Shown in pieces: positions 7,149 through 15,236 of a DNA stretch of 38,388 bases (its first letter is position 1; each line of letters begins with the position of its first letter). The position numbers and the translations under genes were made by a program. Origin of the DNA: an uncultured Pelagibacteraceae bacterium (GTDB taxonomy: Bacteria > Pseudomonadota > Alphaproteobacteria > Pelagibacterales > Pelagibacteraceae). The notes beneath the pieces are model-generated. The model did not search any database. It had not been told where the DNA came from and saw only the letters and a program-made list of their open reading frames with translations. The DNA lies in contig CACNWC010000009.1 in assembly GCA_902624075.1 (NCBI GenBank), positions 1 to 38,388 of the forward strand, given 5' to 3'.

Positions 7149-8442
7149 AATGAATAAAATTGTTAAAATTGGAATTATTGGACTTGGCCAAATAGGTATA
7201 TATTTATACAATGAATTAAATATAAAAAAAAAAGAAATTGAAAAAAAAACAGGAAAAAGAATAAAGATAGTAGCAATCTCAGCTAAAAATAAAAATAAAA
7301 AAAGACGATTTAAATTTTCCAAAAAGATTTTTTACAAAAACCCTCTTCAAATTTTTAAGAATGAAAATATTGATATTCTATTTGAATGTGTTGGTTTATC
7401 TGACGGTATTTCAAAAAAAGTTGTAGAAACTGCTTTAAAAAATAAAATTAATGTTATTACACCTAATAAAGCTTTAATTGCAAAACACGGTGATTATTTA
7501 GCAAAATTAGCTGAAAAAAATAATGTATGTTTAGAATTTGAAGCTTCTGTTGCAGGAGGTATACCCATAGTAAGAACTATCAAAGAAGGTTTAGCAACTA
7601 ATAAAATTAATAAAGTATATGGAATTCTTAACGGCACAACAAATTATATATTGTCAGAAATGGAAAATAATAATGAGTCATTTAAAAGAGTTTTACAAAA
7701 GGCTCAAAAATTAGGTTATGCAGAACCAGGTAATCCTAAATTAGATTTGAATGGCTTTGATGCATTTGCAAAAATAAGAATTTTATCTTCGCTCTCGTTT
7801 AATACAAAAATTTCAAAAGCCAATTGTATAATGGAAGGAATTGAAAATATTAAATTAGAAGATATCAAAATTGCTAGTCAATTAGGTTTAAGAGTTAAAT
7901 TACTTGGTATTTCTGAAATTATTAATAATCAATTATTTGAAACTGTACATCCTTGCTTAGTAAGCAAGAAAACTTATATTGGAAATGTTAATGGTGTAAT
8001 GAACGCTGTTATTACAGAAGGCAAGCCTGTTGGAGAAAGCATTTTGCAAGGAGAAGGGGCTGGTCCTGGACCAACATCTTCTTCTTTGTTATCAGATTTA
8101 TTCTCAATCTTAAGAGGAAATATAAAATACCCATTTGGTATTGAGTCAGTAAAAAGAAAAAAAATTACAATATTTAATAAAAATAATTATAAGAATTCTT
8201 TGTATCTTAGATTTATAGTAAAAGATAAACAAGGTGTTCTATCATCAATTACTAATCGTCTAGCTAAATATAAGATTTCAGTAAAAAGAATTATTCAAAC
8301 ACCAGATAAAGCTAATAAAGAAGCAACGATTATCATTATTACACATAAGACATCAGAAATTAATGCAAATAAATGTCTATCAATTTTTAAAAATAATAAT
8401 AATACGCTTAAATTTTTAACATTAATTAGACTATATAATTAA
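7141..8442 (+). CDS. hom: Homoserine dehydrogenase
   Basis: Reduces aspartate semialdehyde to homoserine, the branch point to threonine and methionine (and thus the substrate line for metY). The 433-residue product has the Rossmann motif G-I-I-G-L-G-Q-I-G (11-19), T-P-N-K-A, G-I-L-N-G-T-T-N-Y-I-L and the E-G-x-G-A-G-P-G-P-T-S-S-S segment, followed by a C-terminal ACT domain (about 357-433) for allosteric control. Start could instead be the ATG at 7150, which would avoid the 8-base overlap with the lipoprotein gene. The next gene starts within its stop (TAATG). Confidence 0.95.
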   Translation: MIEMNKIVKIGIIGLGQIGIYLYNELNIKKKEIEKKTGKRIKIVAISAKNKNKKRRFKFSKKIFYKNPLQIFKNENIDILFECVGLSDGISKKVVETALKNKINVITPNKALIAKHGDYLAKLAEKNNVCLEFEASVAGGIPIVRTIKEGLATNKINKVYGILNGTTNYILSEMENNNESFKRVLQKAQKLGYAEPGNPKLDLNGFDAFAKIRILSSLSFNTKISKANCIMEGIENIKLEDIKIASQLGLRVKLLGISEIINNQLFETVHPCLVSKKTYIGNVNGVMNAVITEGKPVGESILQGEGAGPGPTSSSLLSDLFSILRGNIKYPFGIESVKRKKITIFNKNNYKNSLYLRFIVKDKQGVLSSITNRLAKYKISVKRIIQTPDKANKEATIIIITHKTSEINANKCLSIFKNNNNTLKFLTLIRLYN

Positions 8443-9341
8443 TGGATATATATATAAAACTTTTTGAGGTTTTGTTTCCAGTTTTTTTTATTGTAGGTAT
8501 AGGTTATTTTTTAGGCAAAAAAGATCCAAAAATTGATACAAATTTTATTACTAAGTTTACTGCAAATGTAGGATTTCCAGGACTTGTATTCTATTCATTA
8601 ACTGGAACAGGACTTACATTTAACGAATTTCAAAGTTTTTTTATCTATGGAATTATTTTAATATCTTCATTTTCGTTTATTGGAATAATTTTTCTCTTTT
8701 TTTTGAAGAAAGATTTAATAAGAAATCTTCCTCCATATATTTTACCAAATACTGGTAATATGGGTCTTCCAATTTGTTTATTTGCTTACGGAAATCATGG
8801 TTTTGGTTTAGCCTCATCAATAGGAGCTTGTGTTATATTAGGTCACTTCACGTTAAATATTTTTCTCGCACAAAAAAAGTTTGATTTTTCAATAATCTTA
8901 AAAAGCGTACCTTTCTATGCAGTTATTTTTTCCGCATTTTGGCTTTATTTTGAATTAAAAACACCAAATTTTATTCTTAATACTACTATGTTATTAACCT
9001 ATGCTACTATTTTTTTAGTTTTGATGTCTCTTGGCATTGCTTTAACAAGGTTGAAAGTTTTTTCTTTAAAAGAGTCTATTATTGGTTCTATCGCAAGATT
9101 AATTTTTGGTCCAATTATTGGTTTTGTTATAATTATTTTTTTTGATTTAAAAGGATATGCAGCTGGTATTATCTTAATTCAAAGTTCTATGCCAAGTGCA
9201 GTATTAACTTATTTAGTTGGGTCAATGTATTCGCCAAAAAAAGTTGTTGATGAAATTGCAAGCATGATAGTTGTTACTACAATTTTATCTTTTATAACTA
9301 TTCCTTTAGTTGTATTCTTTTCTTTAAAATATTTTATTTAA
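8442..9341 (+). CDS. AEC-family (auxin efflux carrier type) transporter
   Basis: Inner-membrane carrier of 299 residues with about ten hydrophobic segments in two similar halves. The first half has L-P-N-T-G-N-M-G-L-P near residue 105, the second has M-P-S-A-V-L-T-Y, both typical of the AEC/membrane transport family (PF03547). Bacterial members are linked to small organic acids, but the substrate cannot be inferred. The start overlaps the hom stop by one base, so it is probably cotranscribed. Confidence 0.85.
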   Translation: MDIYIKLFEVLFPVFFIVGIGYFLGKKDPKIDTNFITKFTANVGFPGLVFYSLTGTGLTFNEFQSFFIYGIILISSFSFIGIIFLFFLKKDLIRNLPPYILPNTGNMGLPICLFAYGNHGFGLASSIGACVILGHFTLNIFLAQKKFDFSIILKSVPFYAVIFSAFWLYFELKTPNFILNTTMLLTYATIFLVLMSLGIALTRLKVFSLKESIIGSIARLIFGPIIGFVIIIFFDLKGYAAGIILIQSSMPSAVLTYLVGSMYSPKKVVDEIASMIVVTTILSFITIPLVVFFSLKYFI

Positions 9342-9355
9342 TAAAAATTTTCTTT

Positions 9356-9997
9356 ATGGAAAAAAAGATAAGTTTGATATCTATTTCGGCTTTTATAATT
9401 CCAATTCTTACAGTTTTAATATCTTATTTTTTCTCAATAAAATTTAATTATGTCAGTTTTTGCATACCAAATATTGATGGTTGTACATCTATATCTCAAG
9501 TTGGAAGATATCCACCTGTAAATATTTTCTTTAAATTATTTATGTTTATCTCTATTTTCATCTTTTTTTTATATTGGAGATACAATTACCTTTTACTCTC
9601 TAAAAATGACACTTCCTTTTTATACAAATTTACTTTTTTTTTAGGAATTATGTCAATTTTTTTCTTTTCTTTATATGTTATTTTTCTTGGTGAGGGTGAT
9701 TACTATAGATTTTTTAGACGCATAGGTATTTTTATATATATTTTTTTTACCGTTATTTCTGAATTATTACTTTCAATTTCATATAGATCAAAATTGAATT
9801 TTTTTTCAAATATTTCAATAATAAATTTTAAATTCTATTTTAATATTATATTATCTACTTTAGGTTTAATTTTATTACCACTAGTGATATATAAGATAAT
9901 TGACTATCCAAACTTTAAAAATATTGTTTCCTGGAACTACTTTTTTTTAATACAGATTAATTTTTTAATTACTTTCTTTTGCTTTAAAAAAGTATAA
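9356..9997 (+). CDS. Multi-pass membrane protein, possibly Frag1/DRAM/Sfk1-like
   Basis: A 213-residue protein with about six transmembrane segments and many Phe and Ile residues. After the first segment a short outer loop contains two cysteines and C-T-S-I-S-Q-V-G-R-Y-P-P, which resembles the 'I-S-D-x-G-x-x-P-P' loop of Frag1/DRAM/Sfk1 proteins. That family match is tentative. No catalytic residues are evident. It lies 14 bases after the AEC gene and 18 before the EamA gene, so it is probably in the same transcript. Confidence 0.65.
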   Translation: MEKKISLISISAFIIPILTVLISYFFSIKFNYVSFCIPNIDGCTSISQVGRYPPVNIFFKLFMFISIFIFFLYWRYNYLLLSKNDTSFLYKFTFFLGIMSIFFFSLYVIFLGEGDYYRFFRRIGIFIYIFFTVISELLLSISYRSKLNFFSNISIINFKFYFNIILSTLGLILLPLVIYKIIDYPNFKNIVSWNYFFLIQINFLITFFCFKKV

Positions 9998-10015
9998 TTT
10001 AACTTTATTTATTCA

Positions 10016-10867
10016 ATGAAAGCTATAATTTTTAATCTTTTAGCATGGGTAATGCTTCCTATAATGGATGGATTCGCAAAATATTTAAGTGCTGATCTTC
10101 CAGTATTACAAATTACATGGGCGAGATATTTTTTCACAGTAGCTTTTACTTTTCCTATCATGTTTTTCTTTTTTCGAAAAAATCTTGTATGGACGGATAA
10201 ACCAAAATTGCAATTTATTAGAGGTTTAATTCTTTTAACTGCTAATATTTGTTTCTTCTATTCAATTTCAGTTATTTCTTTAGCAAAAGCATTAACTCTA
10301 GCTTTTGTTGCTCCTTTAATTGTTACAGCTTTTTCTCCAGTTTTTTTAAGTGAGAAGGTAGGATTTAGAAGATGGTCTGCAGTAATTATAGGTTTTATAG
10401 GTTCTTTAGTGGTTATAAGACCAGGATTTGTTGAAATTAACTTAGCTAGTATAGCTGCTCTTGGAACAGGTGTAATGTATGGGTTTTATTTGATCATTAC
10501 TCGTAAACTAAGTACCTCTGACAACCCTTTATTAACTTTATTGTTAACTGGTGTAGTAGGGGCCATAATTATTTCCACTGTAATGCCATTTGTATGGGTT
10601 AAACCTAGCTTAAATCAGTGGTCTATGATGGCTGCCATAGGTATATTTGCCTGTATAGGGCATTTATTTTTAATATTGTCTCTCAAATACGCTGATGCTT
10701 CTAAATTAGCTCCATTTAGTTATTTTGAGATCATTACAAACATCATTATAGGTTATTATTTCTTTAGCGATTTCCCTGATAATTGGACTTTTTTAGGATT
10801 ATTTATTATTGTATTAAGTGGCATCTACATCTCTAGAAGAGAGAACTTAGTTAAAAAAATAAAATAA
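10016..10867 (+). CDS. EamA-family (DMT superfamily) transporter
   Basis: Ten-helix metabolite exporter of 283 residues, made of two EamA repeats (about 5-135 and 145-275). Visible features are the N-terminal W-x-x-L-P-I-M-D-G-F-A-K-Y segment, A-L-T-L-A-F-V-A-P-L at the end of the first repeat, and S-L-K-Y-A-D-A-S-K-L-A-P-F near the end of the second. Substrate is unknown. It is the last gene of the rightward run from rplM; AT-rich DNA with no clear terminator follows. Confidence 0.88.
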   Translation: MKAIIFNLLAWVMLPIMDGFAKYLSADLPVLQITWARYFFTVAFTFPIMFFFFRKNLVWTDKPKLQFIRGLILLTANICFFYSISVISLAKALTLAFVAPLIVTAFSPVFLSEKVGFRRWSAVIIGFIGSLVVIRPGFVEINLASIAALGTGVMYGFYLIITRKLSTSDNPLLTLLLTGVVGAIIISTVMPFVWVKPSLNQWSMMAAIGIFACIGHLFLILSLKYADASKLAPFSYFEIITNIIIGYYFFSDFPDNWTFLGLFIIVLSGIYISRRENLVKKIK

Positions 10868-11299
10868 TAGGTATTATTTATTTACTAATATCTAAAGTAT
10901 TACATTAAGTATTTAAGTTAAATTATTGTTTTTATTATATTTTTTATAATATAAAATAATATAAAATTAAGACTTATTCTACAATATAAACACATATAAT
11001 TGCTTTAATAGGCTCTCAGTTTTTGCTAAATAATGAAAAATGTTAAAAAAACTAATAAAATTAAGCTTTTTTAAACATACCAAATATTAAATTGATTGAA
11101 AAATAGGGTGGCCTAAAAGTGTTGATATAGTTGAATAGTAGAGCGATGCACTAATTGAATATACCATTTAAACGGCCATAGAGGGGTCTATTTTAAGTAT
11201 AGCCTCATATATGGTACAACTAAAGGGTGAACTTTGCTAATTTATATGAAATAAATTAAAAAGATCAAAAAACGTTGATTTTACTTACTTTTTTAATGT
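10868..11299. other. Gene-free spacer, mostly A/T, with one structured patch
   Basis: No credible open frame on either strand. 10868-11100 is nearly pure A/T with overlapping AT-only inverted repeats around 10925-10975 (ATTATA...TATAAT). From about 11105 to 11225 the G+C rises and complementary segments appear, listed separately as a candidate RNA. 11226-11299 is again plain AT-rich sequence. The spacer separates the rightward EamA gene from the leftward ogt terminator. Confidence 0.7.
11105..11225. ncRNA. Candidate structured RNA or mobile-element remnant
   Basis: A GC-richer patch in an otherwise A/T spacer that can fold. AGTTG (11129-11133) pairs with CAACT (11217-11221). Directly inside the 3' arm, ATGGTA (11211-11216) pairs with TACCAT (11162-11167). 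Within that, GAGG (11181-11184) pairs with CCTC (11203-11206) and CTAT (11188-11191) with ATAG (11199-11202). The two outer helices stack on the 3' side and leave room for a second hairpin at about 11136-11153. No known RNA family is recognised and the strand is undetermined. Confidence 0.35.
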
Positions 11300-11319
11300 A
11301 AAAAAACCCTAAAATAGGG
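11300..11319 (-). terminator. Intrinsic terminator of ogt
   Basis: On the minus strand CCCTA (11319-11315) and TAGGG (11311-11307) form a 5-bp stem around a TTT loop, followed directly by seven T's (11306-11300). The stem begins right after the ogt stop codon. There is no T-run on the other side, so it acts only leftward. Confidence 0.8.
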
Positions 11320-11589
11320 CTAAATCTCTACCTTTTCAGATCTAAGTAATTTGAGCTTTTGCTTAATTCCACCTCTTCCAGAGTAGCCTCCAAGAGCCCC
11401 ATCAGATCTAATCACTCTATGACAGGGTATTTTTGGGGCATATGTGTTTTTAGCACAAGCATTAGCTACAGCACGAGCCGATTTAGGGCTTTTTATGCCA
11501 ATAGCCACCTGTTTATAGGTTTTTACCTTACCTTTTGGTATGGTTTTAAGGTACTTCCAGACTTTTAATTGAAATTTTGTTCCCTGCAT
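11320..11589 (-). CDS. ogt: Single-domain O6-alkylguanine-DNA alkyltransferase-like protein
   Basis: DNA-repair alkyl acceptor of the Ogt/MGMT family. The 89-residue product is only the DNA-binding/active-site domain: G-T-x-F-Q-x-x-V-W (3-11), T-Y-K-Q-V-A, A-R-A-V-A-N-A (38-44), then P-C-H-R-V with acceptor Cys56 and the G-G-Y-S-G-R-G loop. The usual N-terminal ribonuclease-H-like domain is absent, and an in-frame TAA two codons before the ATG rules out a longer start. Keeping the Cys separates it from Cys-less alkyltransferase-like proteins. It is preceded by a small membrane-protein gene and followed by a clear terminator. Confidence 0.88.
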   Translation of the reverse strand: MQGTKFQLKVWKYLKTIPKGKVKTYKQVAIGIKSPKSARAVANACAKNTYAPKIPCHRVIRSDGALGGYSGRGGIKQKLKLLRSEKVEI

Positions 11590-11595
11590 TGATTT

Positions 11596-11772
11596 TTATC
11601 GTGGAATTAATAAAATTATGTAACTTACAAAGAAAATAATAGCCATTATAGAAAGAAATATCGTATTGAAGCTCTTTCCAGTGTTTCTGTATTGAATAAA
11701 AGTTAATATAACGAAACCAATCGAACTAATTAAAAACCATACCGCTGGAATTTCTCCATCTATTGAACCCAT
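11596..11772 (-). CDS. Small two-helix membrane protein (58 residues)
   Basis: An open frame ending six bases before the ogt start on the same strand. It encodes a short acidic N terminus, a hydrophobic stretch at about 11-27, a short polar loop (Q-Y-R-N-T-G-K-S), and a second hydrophobic stretch at about 37-56 ending in P-R. Hydrophobicity, spacing to ogt and lack of an overlapping frame support a real gene. No family is recognised. It is the first gene of a two-gene leftward unit, divergent from the recombinase gene. Confidence 0.6.
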   Translation of the reverse strand: MGSIDGEIPAVWFLISSIGFVILTFIQYRNTGKSFNTIFLSIMAIIFFVSYIILLIPR

Positions 11773-11791
11773 AATTTTTTAATTTAAACTA

Positions 11792-11820
11792 TTGACATTA
11801 AAAATCACCTATTATATAAT
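11792..11820 (+). promoter_or_regulatory. Consensus sigma70 promoter of the recombinase gene
   Basis: TTGACA (11792-11797) and TATAAT (11815-11820), both perfect consensus hexamers, are separated by exactly 17 bases. Transcription would start near 11827, inside the inverted repeat at 11819-11847, giving a leader of about 25 bases before the ATG at 11852. The -10 region ATTATATAAT is itself palindromic. This is the strongest promoter match seen in the window. Confidence 0.75.
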
Positions 11821-11847
11821 TTCCGATAATTAATGGTTATCGGAAAT
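11819..11847. repeat. Perfect 11-7-11 inverted repeat: candidate recombination core or operator
   Basis: ATTTCCGATAA (11819-11829) and its exact reverse complement (11837-11847) flank a 7-base asymmetric centre TTAATGG. The left arm shares two bases with the -10 hexamer, and the right arm ends four bases before the recombinase ATG. The layout equals that of tyrosine-recombinase core sites (dif is 11-6-11) and lies directly before such a gene. It could equally be an autoregulatory operator. No second copy was seen in the window. Confidence 0.7.
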
Positions 11848-11851
11848 AAAT

Positions 11852-12757
11852 ATGAATAATTTAATTACTGATGTTAAAAGCTTAGAAATAGAAACTTTAA
11901 AAAATTTAAAGAACTCTAAATCTAATAACACATTAAGAGCTTATCAATCTGATTTTAAAGACTTTTCATTATTTTGTAGTCAAAATGGTTTCTCATCAAT
12001 ACCAACTCAGCCTAAAATTATTGCGCTTTATATTACACACCTTTCTAAATCATCAAAATTTAGCACTCTAAAAAGAAGAATAGCTTCAATAAGTGTTTTA
12101 CATAAATTAAAAGGGCATTATCTGGATACTAAACACCCAATAATAATGGAGAACTTACACGGTATTAAAAGAACAATAGGATCAAGACAAAAAGCAAAAA
12201 AACCTATATTAATCAATGATTTAAGACTAATAATTAAAGCAATAGATAAACAAAAAATTAGGGATAAAGCATTAATCTTAATTGGATTTTCAGGTGGTTT
12301 TAGAAGGTCAGAATTAGTTAATATTGATTATGATGATATTGAATTCGTGCCAGAAGGTGTAAAAATTCTTATTAAAAGATCAAAAACAGATCAATCAGGA
12401 GAAGGAAGTGTAAAGGCAATCCCCTACTTTGATAATCAAGAATTTTGTCCAGTAGTAGCTCTCAAAAATTTTATTAATATAAAATTTTCTAAGATTAATG
12501 AAGGAAAAGTTTTCGATATTTCGGACAAATCAGTAGCCCTTATCATTAAAAAATATGCTGAAAAAGCTGGTTTAGATTCTTCTAAATATGCAGGACATAG
12601 CTTAAGATCTGGTTTTGCAACCACAGCAGCAGAATTTGGAGCTGAAGAAAGAAATATAATGGCAATGACAGGTCATAAAACTACACAAATGGTTAGAAGA
12701 TATATTCAAGAGGCAAATCTATTTAAAAATAACGCGTTAAATAAGATAAAAATATGA
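11852..12757 (+). CDS. Tyrosine recombinase / phage-type integrase
   Basis: DNA-breaking and rejoining enzyme of 301 residues. Residues 10-90 are the N-terminal SAM-like core-binding domain and 115-295 the catalytic domain. The full catalytic set is present: R151 (F-R-R-S-E-L), K178 (R-S-K-T-D), H249 and R252 (H-S-L-R), H275 (G-H-K) and nucleophile Y284. The size and simple two-domain layout resemble XerC/D-like integrases rather than larger phage integrases with an arm-binding domain. It has a consensus promoter and a palindromic site just upstream, and the transaldolase gene starts 12 bases downstream. It appears intact, not decayed. Confidence 0.92.
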   Translation: MNNLITDVKSLEIETLKNLKNSKSNNTLRAYQSDFKDFSLFCSQNGFSSIPTQPKIIALYITHLSKSSKFSTLKRRIASISVLHKLKGHYLDTKHPIIMENLHGIKRTIGSRQKAKKPILINDLRLIIKAIDKQKIRDKALILIGFSGGFRRSELVNIDYDDIEFVPEGVKILIKRSKTDQSGEGSVKAIPYFDNQEFCPVVALKNFINIKFSKINEGKVFDISDKSVALIIKKYAEKAGLDSSKYAGHSLRSGFATTAAEFGAEERNIMAMTGHKTTQMVRRYIQEANLFKNNALNKIKI

Positions 12758-12769
12758 TAATCTTAAAAA

Positions 12770-13462
12770 ATGAAAATATTTTGTGATAGCGCAGACTATA
12801 AAAATTTTTTAAAATACAAAAAAGATAAAATAGTTAAAGGTTTTACTACTAATCCAAGTTTAATGAGACAATCTGGGGCGAAGAGTTATAAATCATATTC
12901 AATCAAATTATTAAAAAATAGTAATCTTAAACCTGTTTCATTAGAAGTCTTCTCTGACAACATTAATGAAATGTATGTTCAAGGAAAAATTATTAATAAT
13001 TGGGCAAAAAATATTTATGTAAAAATACCCGTAGTAAATACCAAAGGTAAATTTACAGGAAAAACAATAAAAAAATTAAGTGACGAGAAAGTCAAATTAA
13101 ATATTACCGCTGTTTATACTTTTGAACAAGTTAAGAATATTACAAAGCAACTTAATAAAAAAACTAAAGCAATAATTTCAATTTTTGCAGGTAGAATGGG
13201 AGATCAATTGAAAAATCCTATTCCTATTTTTAGAAAATCTTTAAGATTTACGAATAAATATAAAAATATTGAAATTTTATGGGCAAGTACTAGAGAAACT
13301 TACAATTATATAGAAGCAAAAAATTTAGGTTGTCAAATTATAACAATGCCACCAAAAATTATAGAACAGATAAAAAAATCAAATAAATCATTTAATAGAT
13401 TAACCATTGATACAGTTAAAGGTTTTTACAAAGATGCAAAAAAAAGTAGATTTAAGGTTTAA
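12770..13462 (+). CDS. Transaldolase-family protein (short TalC type)
   Basis: Class I aldolase barrel of the transaldolase/fructose-6-phosphate aldolase family, 230 residues. Seen: F-C-D-S-A-D at 4-9, T-T-N-P-S-L near 26-31, the Schiff-base Lys85 in Y-V-K-I-P-V, the N-I-T-A-V-Y-T segment, and the S-I-F-A-G-R-M-G-D loop. The length fits the short subfamily. Transaldolase would shuffle sugar phosphates of the pentose phosphate pathway; position beside a sugar-polymer cluster may suggest a dedicated aldol reaction, but this is not shown. It follows the recombinase by 12 bases. Confidence 0.85.
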   Translation: MKIFCDSADYKNFLKYKKDKIVKGFTTNPSLMRQSGAKSYKSYSIKLLKNSNLKPVSLEVFSDNINEMYVQGKIINNWAKNIYVKIPVVNTKGKFTGKTIKKLSDEKVKLNITAVYTFEQVKNITKQLNKKTKAIISIFAGRMGDQLKNPIPIFRKSLRFTNKYKNIEILWASTRETYNYIEAKNLGCQIITMPPKIIEQIKKSNKSFNRLTIDTVKGFYKDAKKSRFKV

Positions 13463-13468
13463 TATTTA

Positions 13469-14233
13469 GTGAAAGAATTTTCTTTTTGTGTATCAATGTC
13501 AACGATTCCATCCAGGTTATACAATATATCTGAGATAATTGACAATATTAACAAGCAAACTTTAAGACCAGATAAAATATTTTTAAATATTCCTTATAGA
13601 TATAAAAGATTTCCAAATCAAAAAATAAACTTAGATGATTTAAATAATCTTAAACAAGAAAATTTAGAAATAATTAGATGTGAAGATTATGGACCGGGTA
13701 CTAAAATAATGGGTTCTATAGATAAAGTTAGAAATTTCGATTGTGTTATTTTGTTAGACGATGATCATATTTATCATAAAAATATGTGTGAGTTTTTTTT
13801 ACAAGCATTCAAAAAAGAACAAATTAATTATAGTTTTTATCTAAATAAAATATTTAAGATTAAAATGGGACAGTGTTCCGATGGTTTTTTAATGAATACT
13901 AAATTACTCGATAAAATTGAAAATTTTTATGAAATATTTGTTAAAAATAATCAAAATATGTTTTTAGATGATGATTTATGGCTAGCAATTTATCTACAAA
14001 AAGAAAAAAAATCATCTATTCAAAATCTTATGAAGGAGTTTAAAAGAAAATTTAATAAGGATTTAATATATGAGCAAAACTCTAATAGTATAAAAGATAG
14101 TTTACATCTAACTGTTCATAAAGACGGAATTATTCTAAATAGAAGAAAAATTCATAAGATTGAATATGTAAAATATTTGATTAAATCTTATTTTTTAAAA
14201 TTTAAGAAAAATTCTAACTGCCCTACTCACTAA
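13469..14233 (+). CDS. Putative glycosyltransferase with a DDD motif (GT-A type)
   Basis: A 254-residue protein starting at GTG (13469), six bases after the transaldolase stop. The N terminus C-V-S-M-S-T-I-P-S-R-L is a first Rossmann-like strand of GT-A proteins, so the GTG start is preferred over the ATG nine codons later. I-L-L-D-D-D-H (D97-D99) is the expected metal and nucleotide-sugar site. A later D-D-D-L-W segment resembles the acceptor region. Probably adds sugar to a surface polymer. Its end overlaps the convergent glycosyltransferase by 11 bases. Confidence 0.65.
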   Translation: MKEFSFCVSMSTIPSRLYNISEIIDNINKQTLRPDKIFLNIPYRYKRFPNQKINLDDLNNLKQENLEIIRCEDYGPGTKIMGSIDKVRNFDCVILLDDDHIYHKNMCEFFLQAFKKEQINYSFYLNKIFKIKMGQCSDGFLMNTKLLDKIENFYEIFVKNNQNMFLDDDLWLAIYLQKEKKSSIQNLMKEFKRKFNKDLIYEQNSNSIKDSLHLTVHKDGIILNRRKIHKIEYVKYLIKSYFLKFKKNSNCPTH

Positions 14234-15233
14234 TTTTACTCAATATGCTTAACAAATCTTTTTTAACATTATTGAAGTTTCTTAAATTTTTCATTTCTAT
14301 CAAATTTTTTTTTAAATTTAAGTAGAGATCATCATCGTTTAAAATTTTTACTGAATAATTAACAAATTCTTTCATATTTTTAGCTATAAAACCGGTTTTT
14401 TCATGTTTTACTCTCTCATATAAACTACCATAACCCATTGTAACGATTGGAATACATAGTTCTTTTGCTTCCTCTGCAGCTAAGCAAAAAACTTCAGATT
14501 TATGACCAGGAGTAATGAATAGCCTTGATTTGACTAAATCTTGTATTAGCAATTTTTTATTACCTTTTTTACGTAAAAAAACACCATCCTTTTTGTTAAT
14601 CTCAGTTAATTTAAATGGTGGATTTATAAATAATTTTGCTTTTGAATTATTTTTCTTTATTTCGTGCCATGAGTTTAGCAAAAAATCTAAATTCCTATCA
14701 GATTTTGTTGTAAAAATAGCTGTTGGTAATGGAATATAATTTAAATCTACATTATGATTCAAAAAATCATCATCTACAGCAATTTTAAGAATTTTTTTTC
14801 CATAAAACGATGTAAAAAAGCTCCTATTTTTATAGTGGTAATCACCTTCCAGAATCATAATTGGTTTATACTTGAAAAAAGGAATTAGTTGTTTTTTTCT
14901 GATAAATTTTTCAATGTTTTGAACACTATGAGACCATAAAAAATTACTTTTAGAATTTAATTTATAAAAAAGATTGGCATCTGACATTGAGATTACGTGA
15001 TCGGGTTTATCATTTATGTCTATTTGATTTATATTATTCCAATAAACTTTATTTATAATTTTTTGTTTATTCGTATTATTAAATACTTTAATAATTAAAT
15101 CTTCATCTTTTGCTAATGCATTTGTAATATTTATTAAAATCTTTTCTGATCCGCCTATTTTATCACTATCAAGATCTTCTCCATTATAATTATATGAATT
15201 TTCAATAAAGTAGATTTTAGTTTTATTTTTCAT
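14223..15233 (-). CDS. Glycosyltransferase, GT-B fold, group 1 (GT4-like)
   Basis: A 336-residue protein. Its N-terminal half has a G-G-S-E-K segment near residue 28, like the glycine-rich loop of GT-B enzymes. The C-terminal half has S-R-L-F-I-T-P-G-H-K-S-E-V-F-C-L-A-A-E-E-A, the donor-binding E-x7-E region, followed by I-P-I-V-T-M-G-Y-G. This places it in the glycosyltransferase group 1 superfamily; donor and acceptor are unknown. It is the last gene of the leftward polysaccharide unit, three bases after the preceding gene. Confidence 0.75.
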   Translation of the reverse strand: MKNKTKIYFIENSYNYNGEDLDSDKIGGSEKILINITNALAKDEDLIIKVFNNTNKQKIINKVYWNNINQIDINDKPDHVISMSDANLFYKLNSKSNFLWSHSVQNIEKFIRKKQLIPFFKYKPIMILEGDYHYKNRSFFTSFYGKKILKIAVDDDFLNHNVDLNYIPLPTAIFTTKSDRNLDFLLNSWHEIKKNNSKAKLFINPPFKLTEINKKDGVFLRKKGNKKLLIQDLVKSRLFITPGHKSEVFCLAAEEAKELCIPIVTMGYGSLYERVKHEKTGFIAKNMKEFVNYSVKILNDDDLYLNLKKNLIEMKNLRNFNNVKKDLLSILSKISE

Positions 15234-15236
15234 TAA

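Noticed and set aside
10925-10975. AT-only inverted repeats as a replication origin or mobile-element end
   Set aside because: Such repeats arise by chance in nearly pure A/T sequence; no DnaA boxes, target duplications or transposase are present.
11105-11180. Degenerate tRNA, because of a TAGTAGAGC stretch resembling a D-arm
   Set aside because: No acceptor stem, no TTCGA T-loop and no anticodon arm could be formed.
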